A stretch of 64,000 nucleotides of DNA from the NCBI GenBank assembly GCA_905221605.1, contig CAJNDS010000005.1:62001-126000 (forward strand), in the 5' to 3' direction. Made by a program: the position numbers and the translations under genes. The notes below the pieces were generated by a model. That model was not told where the DNA came from and ran no database searches. It saw nothing but the letters and a program-made list of their open reading frames with translations. Shown here piece by piece: positions 48,113 to 60,500 of the stretch (position 1 is the first letter of the stretch; the number at the start of each line of letters is the position of its first letter). The DNA is from Symbiodinium natans (lineage: Eukaryota > Sar > Dinophyceae > Suessiales > Symbiodiniaceae).

Positions 48113-49688
48113 AGAACGAGAGGAAACGCTGGCCCTCATGCCCGGCCGTGCTCCTTGCCAAACATTGAAAGAGAGGGTCTCACCGACTTGGGGAGCATAC
48201 CCTGCCTCGAGTTAATACAGCAAGTAAGCACTGACGTGGGATTCTGGGAGCGACTTGCAGACACGGCTGCCTCTCGCCTCGGCAGGTGGCGGCTGTGCCT
48301 GATGAGCATGGGCGTTTGATTGAGCGCCTTGCTTCCGCCACCGCCACATCTTTCAGCGAGGCACAGAACGGTGAAGACATGTTGGATTCTCGGCCACATG
48401 TGGTTGCCAGCTGCAATACCTAGACTCATGTCCAGGTAGGAGCTCTCAACGCTTTGTATCTCATTGACATCTGCAAGGACCCAAAGCTAATGTCCGACGG
48501 TGTTCCAGCTGTGTCTTTCCCAACTCTCAAAGCGTGCAGTTTACGTGTATCAGGAGCTGGTGCCTGGCTTCAAAGAGAAGATTCCTGAGGGCCGCGTGGA
48601 GCAAGCCGCAGAGCTCTCCCCCCACAGCCGTGCAAAGGCTGCGAGAGATCACAGTAGCGTTTTGAACATCCTGGGGGAAAGAGAGTACAGCAGGACTACG
48701 TGCTAAAGGGACACAGGCCCCCAGAGTGCGATGCTCAGCAAGTCCAAACGTTGTGAACATGTCCCACGATGCCACCAGCATTCCAGTACATTTCAGTGGG
48801 ATTCCAGTGTGTTCGTTATCGTCCGCTCTTGCTGAATTGGCCATGACCAGCGCGGGCAACTTATTTCGTCCCCTTCAAAAGCTGGACCGCTTGCCAGAGT
48901 TAACGCGGCCTGCCATCTGGTATGTCAAGAAGCAACGTGTCAGGGACGCGTGAAGAACGCTGTCTATTGTCAGAAGGGTGCGTGGTGCAAATCGTGAGCA
49001 AGCCCAGGGGCTACCCAGCGGTGAAAGGGGATGGCAGCTACTTGCAGAAAGCGACCCCGGCCGAGGTAGTTGGCAATGGAGGTTGCAGTGTCAGTGTCAG
49101 CAGGCGGTGTAAAACCTTTCGGTGCACTTGTTGTTTGTGCTTAGTGTGTGCTTGTTGTCAAGTGGCCCTTGGGTAGGGCGCTGGTCCTGGGGGTCCATGG
49201 GGGGTTTCTGGGGGGTTCCAGGCAGTGGCCCAAGTTTTCCGCACAAGCCCTTCGACTAGTGATAGCCATAGTCACGGGCAATCATGCATTGTGGACCCAT
49301 TGCATATTCTGAAATTCTTGTCCGCATGTAGTTCACGTGGATTGGCGTGATGCAAGCTCAGGTGGTCACGGGCTGATCAGGACAAAGGCACCGTCATTCT
49401 GCTGCCAGTAGTAGCCTCTGTAAATATTGGCCAGAATGTGCAATGCCATATCCCTGTGATGCTAAGGAAGAGGAGACCGACTTGTTGACGGAGACTGGGC
49501 GAGCTGTAGGCGGGGTGGCTACGGTCGGATAGAGCTCTTGCTTTTTCGGTTGCGGCTGCCAGGTGATGCCACCAAGTTTGTTGGCGGTGCTGCTTTTGGA
49601 GGCTGAACCAAGAGAGCAAGGGATCGTGAGCACTAGGTCACTAGGTCTGACATTGTGCTGGGTGGAAGCAGCTGCCATAGTCTTTCAG

Positions 49689-52600
49689 GCGTGGGCCTCG
49701 TTACGGATACACTGGGCATCACCAAGAATGCCGAGGAGACACGATGGGTTGTTGATTGCTTCGATACTCTGAAGCCTCTTACCGCCTCTTACCATTCTCT
49801 TTCCCCCTGAATGATCCCATACGTTGTGGTTTGCTTTGGAACCGCCTGAGTCCCAGGACAAACTCGCTGCGACGGCTGAGGACTCACCGGAAACGCCGAA
49901 CACCGTGTTGGCTTATGCGGGTGAATGCGGGGAGCTACTTGCATCGCTGCCAAGCTGACGACCGTAGGACGCCGTGGACCTGGTCGGGTCAGGAGTCAGC
50001 AGCGTGGTGGGGGCTGTGGACCAGGCAGAGTGAGAAGAAAGACTAGAAATCACCATGTTTGACCTTTGCCACTTGTACCAGGGCTTGGACGGAACAGCCA
50101 AAGACCTTCAACGCAAAGGCGCAGTGGAGACCGAAATTTCTTGGTTTTGTAACACAGCGATGCAGGTGTTGTTGGAGCTGTCGGAGATGGCGTTGCTGAT
50201 GCCGTGGAGATCCCAGGGACTTCCAAGGGATTCAGGGGGGAAGGCTGTGGATCGAAATACCTTTCACGCTTCAGCGCCTCGAAGTTCTCCCACTCCCGTA
50301 TCGAAACAGAAACAAGGGCTATCAACAACTTGCTTTGTGGATTTGTTGCCGATTCTTTGACAACAGTTTCAGGTGACCATAGGTGACCCAGAAGCAGCAA
50401 CAACCAACAAGAAGTCCCGCTTAGACGATTGACCACCTGAACTTCGATCCCGTACCGGACATGGTCAACTTGAACAAGACTCACTACTAACATCATGACG
50501 TGTAAACGACACGTGTGTTTCTCCTCGACTTTTTTCACGCAGCTGTTGCCATCATCCTGGCAGATTTCAGCGTGCTCCGCCGCTTTACCAGATCATCGCG
50601 GAGGTCGTACTTGTATGCAGAATGCAGACATCGCGCCGGACGGGGTAGCACCTAACCGACGTCGAACACGCGCGCATACCCGAGGCTTATTTCTGCTGCT
50701 TTAACGTCACCTGACATGAAAGAGGGCGTACTTCCGTCCATGATCGGAACTTTGTTTCTGCATGTGGTACGCTGGCTTGCTGCCCAGCAGTGTCTTCGCG
50801 GTCTTTACCACTTGTCGCAGTCTTGTCGCCAATCTGGGCTCGAGACTGAACCGACACCCCTCGGTTGAGCCATTCCCAATCAAAAGCCTAGCAATGCAGG
50901 CTGAGTTCAATCTTCGCTGGAGGTGCTGGCCACTTTTTGTCCTCCTCGCTACGTTAAGCAGTGCATCGGCAAACTATGTTGGGATCGAGCAGGAGGTGGC
51001 TGAAATGCAGGCCAGCAGCCACAACTTGCGTAACTAGCACTCTTCGATAGCCAGTTCTCTTGTCTGCTTGACTCCCGAAAGTGCAGCGAGTTACGTGCCA
51101 ATCGCTGGGCTTTTAACTCCAAGGATTTCGCATTGATCGGCATCAAGAATTTTGCAGTATGCTTTGAGTGCACACGGGGCGCAGTTTGAGCACTTAGATC
51201 ATGCAGGTGACGCTCTTGCAAGCAAAGCTTCAGCTTGGAAAAGCGATGGTCGAGACGGACAAAAGCTACGTAGGCAGGGTGCGGTCGAGGTTCCGAGATT
51301 TCCTTGTTTCTGCAACGCTTCAACCGACAGGCTCCAAGAAGACTGCAACCACATCCGACTTCTTGCATGGAGTACATGAGCTTGAGCGCCGTATAGCGTC
51401 GCTCGAATCTCGCCTCGACAACCTTGCAACAACAAGCACGCCCTGGTTGCTTGCCTGGCCTTACATGCTAAAGCTAAAGACAGAGTTGGACCCCCCCAGA
51501 TCCTCAACTTCTCAGTCGCAAACCTTGTGTGATCCCATGAGCTTCCGTCAGGTTCAAATACGTTCAAGCAAAATCCAAAGCATCCTGTTCTCTAGTGTGG
51601 GTGTGTTTTGTCCGTACCACATTATTTTGTGTACGGTTGTTCAATGGGGCCAACGAGGCTGGAAGTGACGAGACAGTCGTCTACATCAGAAACCACGTTC
51701 ACGGAGCAAAAGAAAAACCAGCACAGACCAAGCAAATGCCATCATGAAACAGCAGGCCCCTCACGGCGCGTGTTAAAGTGTGGGATAGTGTTTAAGGGCC
51801 AAGGGTTAAGGGTTGCTTCACGATGAGACCAGCCTCCTTTGGGATCTATCGGTCAACACAGATAACGCCGAATGCCGAGTGCAAACACGCCTCGGAGGGC
51901 TGTCGCAGTACTTAACTCTGCTTGCCCTATAGAGCGGAAATGGACGCTTAGCAGTGCACTTGCTGGCTGTTCATGCAGGACTTAGTGCATTGTTCTGTCA
52001 TCACTCGAGATGTGTTGCGAGGCAGTTCGTCTGGGCAGACATCATGGTACTAGTAACTAGTAGTACAGCCGACAACCAGCAATCAATGGCCTCTGAAGAT
52101 GTGATGTACGTGATTTGTCTTTCTGGTTGGAGACGGTGGGGCGAGTTTTGTGTTCCGTTCCCGAAGGCTTTCTGAGCCAGGCCTGCCCGTGCACTTAACA
52201 GTCAAACGCGGCAAAACATGCTGCATGCCACATTGCAACAGCTCACCTTTACTTCATGCAACCGCGGGACATTTGCCCTTGCGACGCATGTTGCAAGCAC
52301 CTCCGGATCCCGAGCAAAGGTCATCTGCAATAGCAAAGAGACAGTTGCAATCGGCAGTTTTGCGCAGGGGGAGAAGGCATGAGGGACCACCCAAAAAACC
52401 AAGAAAAAGCGCCGGGGAGCGCAAGTCGAGGTTCTTGCAGCCCTTCGACAGCCTCGTGAGCATCTCAAGAAAGTTCGGGGACTTCGTCGGGGACCTGGTG
52501 CTTCATCCCCGGAGCTTTGCCTGGCAGCAGTTTGGGGTCTTTTGCTTATGTTTGGCAGGCGGCGCACCGGGCCGGTTACCTGTAAAGATATGGTTTCAAC

Positions 52601-53218
52601 TTAGAGCAACTTAGCTATGGTATCAAGAGCACTTGTGTGTGTTTGTTGCGGTTTAGTGTTGCACTTGGACATGCAGGCGTGATGGCGGGGGGACTGCAGT
52701 TCCAGCAGCACCGATATCTGAGTGAGAAGACCGGAGGAGCTTCTGCAACTGTTCTGGGGTTTGCAATCAGCCGCTTGGCTGACCCGGCTGCGGCTCACTC
52801 TATCTCTAGGCATGCGAACGGGGGCCCTCATGATTTTTTGAAAGTCCTCCTGCCAAGGTATGGCCTCAGTCTTCATTGCAGGTGCGATTTGTCATCCCTT
52901 GATTCCGTGGTTGCTGCTCCTACTTTGGTGTTGGATTCTGCGGGCCACGCGGCCGATACCATAGTCTGCGAAAGATGCAAGAGACACTTTGGCCGGAACA
53001 AAAAGTTGCGCTTGCGTCGACTTGCTCTATGGGTAGCCGCATGGTCTGTTGTCCAGTGAGTCTGCGTGCTGTCACTCTGGGCGTGTCTTTTTGAGTTGTT
53101 CTGCATGGCGGGTGCATTCGCTCTTTCAGGTCGACATTGTGTCAGACTTCGTGAGCGACACGGTGACTGGCATTGCCGATGGTGTCCACGGCATTCTGAA
53201 CTTCATTCGCAGACGATC
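49689..53218 (+). CDS. Candidate exon cluster with internal paralogy, unrecognised gene(s)
   Basis: Exon-like segments behind AG acceptors. 49689 encodes GVGLVTDTLGITKNAEETRW. About 50088-50168 encodes DLQRKGAVETEISWFCNTA. About 50170 encodes GVVGAVGDGVADAVEIPGTS. About 51246-51330 encodes QKLRRQGAVEVPRFPCFCNA. About 52441 encodes PFDSLVSISRKFGDFVGDLV. 53130-53218 encodes VDIVSDFVSDTVTGIADGVH. The two RKGAVE/RQGAVE..CFCN segments look homologous, and GVVGAVGDGVADAVE resembles VSDTVTGIADGVHG, which suggests at least two tandem copies of one gene. The short helical Val/Gly/Asp-rich pattern has no family I recognise. Boundaries and frames between segments were not solved. Confidence 0.3.
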
Positions 53219-53650
53219 AGTTTGGCGACAAAGCGCTGAATCCTTGACATTCTCCAAAAACTCAATCTGGTGTTTATGGGCTTGCGCTTGTGGTGTTTGT
53301 TTGAGGGGTGGTGTGTGTGTGTACACAAACCTGTTGCCAAGCATGAATAAATGGCGGGGGGCAAGTCAGTTGACAGAGTCTGTGGGATCACTTGTCACTG
53401 CCAACGAAGACACACCAACTCTCTGGTGAAAGCATTGGCCGAGGACGTCCAATATGTACCTGTAAGCTGGCCCCCTGAGGGGGGGGGGCAGCAATTTTTT
53501 ATTAGAAAAACCTGGGCCCGTTGTGATGATGCAGCAGACTTAGTTCTGATCGCCATAGTGATAAGTCCCAAATCTGACGGACGCCTTCCAAATGAGGGTG
53601 TGTGGTGTGTGTGTGTGCTGCTGTGCGTACGTGCGTGCCGTGCGTGCGCT

Positions 53651-55536
53651 GGTCTCTTCTATTCTATCGCTCGTCTCTCTCTCCTTCTCTTTTTTCTCTC
53701 TCTCTCTCCTCTTCTCAGCCTCTCTCCTCTGCTCTCTTCCTCTCTCTATCCTCTCAGCTATCTTCTTCCCTTTTTTTTTTTTTCTCTCCTCTCTCTCTAT
53801 CTTTCTCTCTTCTCTCTCTCTCATATCTCTCTCTATCAATCTCTCATCTTGTCTCTTATATTTTTTTTTTCTCTCTCTATCTTTTCTCTCTTATCCCTTA
53901 TCTCTTTCTCTCTTTTAATTGTATCTCTTTCTCTCTTCTCCACTTCTCCCTTTCTCCTTTCTCTAATGCTCTCACTTTAATATCCCTCCTATACACCCAA
54001 TCTCTCCCTTCGTCTTCTCTATTCTCTACCAAATCTTTTCTCTCCCTTTATTTTCTCAACATTCTAGACATTTCTCTCCCTTCTCATCTCTTCATCTCTC
54101 TAGTATCTCTCTTCTCTCTCTTCTCTCTCTGTGGTAGTCTCTCATATTTTTCTCCTCTTTTCTCTATATTTTCGATCTCTTTTCTCCTCTTTTCTCTCTC
54201 TGCTTCTATATCTTTCTCCTCTTTTTTTCTTCCTTCTCGATTCTTTTGGTATATCTTCTCGCTCTTCTCTCCGCTTCTCTCTCTTCTCTTCTTCTCTCTC
54301 TTTCTCTCTCTTCTCTCTCTTCTCTCTCTTCTCTCTCTTCTCTCTATTCGCCTCTACTTCGCTCTCCTTCGCACATTCTTCGACCTCTTTCTCCATCTTT
54401 CCCTCCCTTCTCACTCCTTTTTACCCCTTCTTCTACCCCTTTCTCCCTCTTCTCCCTCCTTCTCTCTCTCCCTCTTAACCGCTCTCCCTCTTCTCTAAAT
54501 ATATTCACATCTCTCCCTCTTATCCCTATTCTCAACTTCGCCCTCTTCTCACTCTTCTCCCTCTTCTACACTTCCATCTTTCTCCCTATTCTCCCTCTTC
54601 TCCCTCATTCTCCCATCTTCTACCTCTTCTCCTCTTCTCCCTCTTCTCCCGCTTCTCCATCTTCTCCCTCTTCTCCCTTTCTCCTATTCTCCATCTTCTC
54701 CCTCTTCTCCCTATTCTCTCTCTGTTCTCTTTCTCTCTCTTATATCTTTCTCTCTCTCTTTATCTTCTCTTGTTATCTATTCTCTTCTTCTCTCTTCTCT
54801 CTCTCTACTCTTCTCTATCTACTACTATCTCCTCTTTCTTCTCTCTCTTTTTCTCTCTCTTTCTTTATCTCTCTCGTTCTCTCTCTCGGTCTCTCTCTCT
54901 TTCTCTCTCTTCTGTCTCCTCTTCTTTATCTCTCTTTTCTCTTCTTATTTCTCTCTCTTCTTTCCTCTCTTCTTGTCTTCTTCGTTCTCTCTCTTCTTTC
55001 TCTCTCTTCTTCTCTCTCTTCTTCTATCTCTGCTTTCTCTCTTTTTCTTTCCCTATCTTATTTCTCTCTCTCTTCTCTCTCTTAATTTCTCGCTTTCTTT
55101 CTCTCTCATATCTCTCTCTTCTTCCTCTCTATCTCTTCCCCCCTTCTCTCTCTCTCGCTCTTCTCTCTTCTTCTTCTATCCTTCTCTCTTGCTCTCTTCT
55201 CTATTCTCTCTTCTATCTATCCTCTTCTCTCTTCTCTGTCCTCTTCTCTCCCTTCTCTCACTTCTCCTCTCTTATCTCCCTTCTTCTTCTCTCGTCTTCT
55301 TTCTCTCTCGATTCTCCTCTCTCTCTTTCTGTCTCTTTCTCTCTGTCTCTCTCTTCTCTCTCTGTCTCTCATCTGTCTCTCTCTTTTTTCAATCTCTCTC
55401 TCTCTCTCTCTCTCGCTCGCTCTCTCTCGCTCGCTCTCTCTCGCTCGCTCTCTCTCGCTCGCTCTCTCTCGCTCGCTCTCTCTCGCTCGCTCTCTCTCGC
55501 TCGCTCTCTCTCGCTCGCTCTCTCTCGCTGTCTCTC
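53651..55536 (+). repeat. 1.9-kb polypyrimidine (CT-rich) tract
   Basis: Almost only C and T on this strand for about 1.9 kb, mainly TCTCTC with CTTCTCCCT variants, and very few purines. Open frames through it (Ser/Leu/Phe-rich on +, Glu/Arg/Lys-rich on -) are artefacts of composition. The 3' end (55411-55530) resolves into a clean 14-base unit, TCTCTCTCGCTCGC, repeated about 8.5 times. Confidence 0.95.
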
Positions 55537-55546
55537 GTGTGTGTGT

Positions 55547-55623
<77 letters not shown>

Positions 55624-55645
55624 TGTGTGTGTGCGTGCGTGCGCG
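55537..55645 (+). repeat. (GT)n microsatellite
   Basis: About 110 bases of GT with two GGTG interruptions, ending in a GTGCGTGCGTGCGCG variant. It abuts the polypyrimidine tract directly. Long GT/GC runs can form Z-DNA. Confidence 0.95.
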
Positions 55646-56090
55646 ACTTGTTGCTGCTGTTTTTGCCTTGGGGTTCTTTGTGTTTCAAGCTACCGTGAAT
55701 TTTCATGCGGCACTCCTCCACACAAGGCTACCGGCACGGATGAGACAGCCGTGCCCATGCAGGAGACGCATCTTGTTCAGTTCCCAGTGTTCCTTTCTGT
55801 TTTTTCAACCGGACCGCTAACTGATACATTGCAGGTTTGTTTCTCCGCATGTGTATTGCAGCGCACTTCATGATGTTGATCACGCGTGTTTCAAGGTTAA
55901 GATCGTTATTGCCGAGCTGTTCGGTGCCGAGAAGCGTTCAGCTGAGACCTTCGAGATTCCTTGTTCTTCACAGATTGTTCGAGGACTATTGCGATTGCTA
56001 ATGATTGCCAAGGACGCTTGGGCTCAGGATAGAGAGCCGAGTTGTAACCGCCTTCACGAAGGAAGAGGCTCCCCGCCGATGTGTCGCTGT

Positions 56091-56170
56091 GAAGCTGCCT
56101 GAAGCTGCCTGAAGCTGCCTGAAGCTGCCTGAAGCTGCCTGAAGCTGCTTGAAGCTGCGTGAAGCTCTTG
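56091..56170 (+). repeat. 10-bp tandem repeat, unit GAAGCTGCCT
   Basis: Five perfect and about three decayed copies. The period is not a multiple of three, so it is unlikely to be coding. Confidence 0.95.
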
Positions 56171-57415
56171 AAGCTCAACTAAGGCCGTCCGATTGGGTTG
56201 GCGACTCGGCGACTGCATCATTGCAGTCGGACGTCAACGAGTTCCAACGCAGGCACAGGGAGTATCACAAGGCTTGCTATAGATCACGCAAAAGGGCTGT
56301 TCGGTGTTCTCTCTAGGAAGCGCTGCTGTCTGGAATCTCCAGCTGCAAGGAGGCACGAGCTTTCATCAAACCTTCGCGTGACTGTTGGGGTCTCAGACCG
56401 CTTAAGGCTCTGCGAATGAACGGCACTCCGATTGAGTTCCTCGTCGAGAGAATGGGTGCCCGGCCGTAAGCAGACGGAATAATGATGAATCACCCACCGG
56501 CCATGCCTGCATGGTGGGCTGTAGCAAACAGATCACCGGACAAGAAGGTAGGATCGTAAAATAAGGTACTCGTAGTGCCTGGTGCTGGCAAGGCCCTGGT
56601 AGGACGCAGCCGCTGCAGAATCTGCAGCGCGGTTCACCACATGTCAGAGCTAGCCTCAGCTCTGAAAGATTCTGAGGGGCTTGGACCCCGTGGCATGCTG
56701 GATGGATGCTGCCATTTGAACCTGCCCCGTGCTGTTTGAGCCGTCGCATGGGCACCTTTTTCCACTGCCTGAGAACATGCCTGCGCTAGGCATGCACACG
56801 CCCCGTCAGAAAAGATCAAGACATAGATGGCAAGGGTTGATGAGGGCTTGGTGCATGGCCCTTCTCGTGCGTTTTGGAAAGATTTTCATGGATGGTGAAT
56901 CTAGACTGCCTGTTTGCAGCTTGGTGTTGGCTCATTTGTGAACCACCCGTGCTGTCAGCGAGCGAAGGCACGATGAAAACTGCTGACCACCCGTGAACCA
57001 AGGGTAAGCACATGGCTTCTGGCCGGGTGATCAGGATTGGCTTGTTGCGCGATGAACTTTGCAGCTGGGCAGGCTTCGGCATAGAACAGGTATGTAGAGT
57101 CAATGTAGAGGCCGATTCGGAGTCCTGTGCCTTGAGGTTGGCTTGCCGATTGATATGCCCTTGTCCATGCGGGGTGCCTACTTTGGACACGCTCCATTGG
57201 CTGCTCCATCCTCTGTCCATGGCAGCAAGTACGGTACGCCATGCTTCAAAAGATCCGTCCAGGCCAATGCCTTTGATGAAGCACTTTGGGGACGAGGTTC
57301 GACTCTGGGCTTTGTCTTCTTTTGCATTCTGTGAAGGCACAGCCTGGGAGATCTGCAGTTGATGCTGGCAGGTCAGCACTGGTGACGATTCCGAGGAAGG
57401 GCTCTGCGTAGCACG

Positions 57416-57509
57416 TCACGGCAATATGCAGCCTGCTCTTACAGACTGGTGTTGCTTGTCTGTCACGGCAATATGCAGCCTGCTCTTACAGACTGGTGTT
57501 GCTTGTCTG
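57416..57509 (+). repeat. 47-bp perfect direct duplication
   Basis: 57416-57462 is repeated exactly at 57463-57509 (starts TCACGGCAATATGCAGCC). It is a tandem duplication ending 76 bases before the proposed start codon of the cold-shock gene, so it may fall in that gene's 5' UTR or promoter. Confidence 0.95.
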
Positions 57510-57585
57510 CCAAAGATCGGCTCATTGCGAGCGGCTAGGCTCAAGATGTCTTCTTAAGCTCGACGTAGCAGTAGTATGTGCAACG

Positions 57586-60500
57586 ATGCACCAGTCATCG
57601 GGCGGACGAGCCGGCACTGTGAAGGCTTGGATCGAGGAGAGAGGGATGGGTTTCATTTCTCCGGCAGATGGCAGTCCTGACGTCTTCGTTCATCGGAGCA
57701 ATCTGACCGATGGCAACTCCCTCGTGATTGGCACCGAAGTGATTTTCGAGCCTGGCTGGGATGAGTCAAAGAACAAGCCTATTGCTGCAAAGTGCTCTGG
57801 AGCCGTGGCTGTGAATGGTTTCGGAGGCAGCCCTGAGCTCGCGGGCCTTACTCCAAGGAAAGCGCCTGGAACAGTGCCACCTTTGACAAATGGACAGCCA
57901 GGCACTGTCAAAGCTTGGCTGGAAGAGCGGGGTATGGGGTTCATCTCCCCTGCAGATGGTAGCCCTGATGTCTTTGTGCACAGGAGCAATCTGCTGGATG
58001 GGAATTGCCTTTCTGTAGGTGCTCCCGTCATGTTCGAGTCAGGCTGGGACGAGTCCAAAAACAAGGCCATTGCCAAAGCAGTCACTGGCGCTTCAATGTC
58101 CTCAGCAGGAAAGGGCAGCCACGGCTGGAGCTCTCCCAGGGTGCCAGCGATGCCCGCGATCCCGAACGGACAGCCTGGAGTTGTCAAGGCCTGGATTGAG
58201 GGGAGAGGCATGGGATTCATCACGCCCGCTGATGGAAGCGCGGACGTCTTCGTCCACCGGAGTAACCTGATCGACGGTGATGCGTTGATCGTGGGAGCTC
58301 CAGTCATTTTCGAAGCTGGGTTTGACCCACAGAAGGGTAAGCCTATAGCGAAGGCAAGGGGGCAGGGGGGGACCTCAACTTGTGAGCGCCAGACCACTTT
58401 GTTTCGCTCGGCCCTGCAGGTGTGCTCAGGCGCCTCCGCGACAGGCTTGACCAGAACAGCGTTGTAGACTCTCACAGGGGCTTTGGAGGGATTCTGCTGC
58501 GCTGCTACGGGGTTCTGATCTGTTCGCTGTGCAGAGTCGCTCGTCGCTCGGGCGCACAAGCATCACTGAGAAACTTGCTCTGCTCGTTGACTCGTTGAGC
58601 ACGACTTGAACTGAGCCGCACGACTTTGTGCACATTTGCGAGGGGAATTATCAGGAGACAGCGAAGATTCTATCCATAGGCTTGAGGGAACGCAGAGATA
58701 CGCAAAGGAACGCACTGGATGGGGTCCTGAGATTCAGCCGAGCCGAATGGTGAGAGACTTGCAGTAGTGACAGCATTGACCGCATCGACATGCCTCATTC
58801 CTTCCTGACTGCTACCCTTCTGCTCGCAGGCGGGTTTGGTGGCACGTTTGGAGGAGTCGGGAATGGCTTCGCGAACGGCAAAGGCAGCAATGGGCCGCTC
58901 ACTGGAACCATCAAAGTGGCGTGGCTGACACTGCCTTGACGTCTTGCGTGCCTGTGCAGTTGCATGCAGGTGTCTTTGTCTTGTTGGCGAGTGGCTGTCA
59001 CCTAGACTGTCAGGTCTGGTTCGCAGACAAGGGCTATGGCGTCATGGCTGAAAGTTGCCATTGGGTTCACAGCTTGCCATTGGGTTCAGCAGAGGACATT
59101 CATGTCCCTCTTTGCGTGAGCCTGCTTGCCACTGCATGCAAGGTTTTATCACGCTGGATAACGGAATGGGAGATGCCTTCGTTGGCAGCAGCGCCGTTCC
59201 ACCGGGCATGGCTCTTTACGATGGCACTTGGTTTGAAAACAACCATGGTTTTTCCGCACAAGAAACTTTGATCTTTTCCATACAGAGCCCCCCCAACAAA
59301 CATGACAAATCGATCTAGCACTAGTTCCAGACCGAACAAGCCGATCTTGCACCCTTCTTAGAAGAGAAGACTCTGCAGGCATGCATGTTACCCTCACGGC
59401 GTCATGGAACGCAGAGAAGCAGAAGTTCACAGCTCTGCAGGCATGTGGATGCAAGGTATTGAATTCCGAGTCTTTTGCTTTGCAGAAAGGGGGTGAAAGG
59501 GCAGTCGTTAGGGAGATATGCCCAGTACGCGACGTGACTTACACTGAAAGGGATGCGGGGGAATCTACTCGATCCGAGTCATACTGTCGGGAAGCTTAGC
59601 CGACTCGGACTTATCATGGAAATCGTCCACCGCTGTCGTGCCTGCTAGACGGATTTCAGTGCCTATGAGCTCCCTGCAGATTCTTCCGGACGCCAAAGGC
59701 AAGGGCAAAGGTGCCAACGGCATGGCAGGCTCGATCCTTATCTCACACGGTTGCCAGGACCATGACAGCATACTCTGCTCTGTTCCTTCGTGCTCTTTGA
59801 GACTCTCGCGGCATCCTAAAGTGGTGCACAACTCCGCATGCTGTGAGGTGGCGAGCTGCCATCTGACAACTGTTTCATTACTGGCCTTCCGCGTCCTGTC
59901 GGATAATTGCATGCAGAACGCCATGTCACCCCTGTCAGAAGCCAGTAGTGCCAGTCGTGTCATTCTGAAAGTGCAGTTCAACACTTACATGGCCTCATGG
60001 CAGCACTACCAAGTGACATTGCCGACGCGATGTTGGTCGGACTTGTACACCGAGGCCAGACATCAGTGAGGAAAGGCTCCAGGAGCTCTTCAGCGTCTAC
60101 GGCAGCGTTACCAGCTGCAAGGCATGCTGGATGTCACTTACGTGAACACACGTGACCACATGTTACGACACACGTTAGAATGCCTGTTTTGTTCCCGAAG
60201 TTCTGAGACCGTGACCCGGTGAGGGCGCTACTCTTCCCTGAGGTGCTCCCAGGCGAGGGCCGACCAGACCGGGCAGCTTTGGTCCGCTTCTCCTCCGTCG
60301 GCGAGGCCACATGGATCGTGGAGAACGTGGGCCTGGCTGAGTTACTGTATGGAATCCAACTCACGGGGAACATGTCTCCCTGGAACTACTGCTGACTTTG
60401 CGCTTGAGTCAGGTTTAGTATGTTGCTGTGATGCGGATCTCTCGCACGAAGTTGAAAGCAGGTGAGTGGCACCGTTGTCTCTGGCTTAGATGGTCCAGTG

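Larger units (their letters stand above)
55646..57585. other. Region upstream of the cold-shock gene, no recognised gene
   Basis: Contains the GAAGCTGCCT decamer array (56091-56170) and a 47-base direct duplication (57416-57509). Exon-like fragments with no family: about 55893-55978 (KIVIAELFGAEKRSAETFEI) and 57133-57330 (PIDMPLSMRGAYFGHAPLAA). The 5' UTR and spliced-leader acceptor of the cold-shock gene should lie at its right end. Confidence 0.4.

Noticed and set aside
52637-53059. 140-codon + frame as a complete single-exon gene
   Set aside because: No family resemblance and no distinctive start context. Part may be exon, but it cannot be supported as a gene in a genome of micro-exons.
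53602-55873. Long + frames rich in Ser/Leu/Phe, with antisense Glu/Arg/Lys-rich frames
   Set aside because: Composition artefacts of the polypyrimidine and GT repeats: no start context, no domains, and several overlapping frames all open.
57537-57545. Possible relic of the dinoflagellate spliced leader (ends GGCTCAAG) upstream of the cold-shock gene
   Set aside because: Only the last 8 bases match. The same octamer also occurs at 15804-15811, so chance is enough. No CCATTTT part is present.
57690-58559. 289-codon minus-strand frame
   Set aside because: Exact antisense shadow of the triple cold-shock exon.
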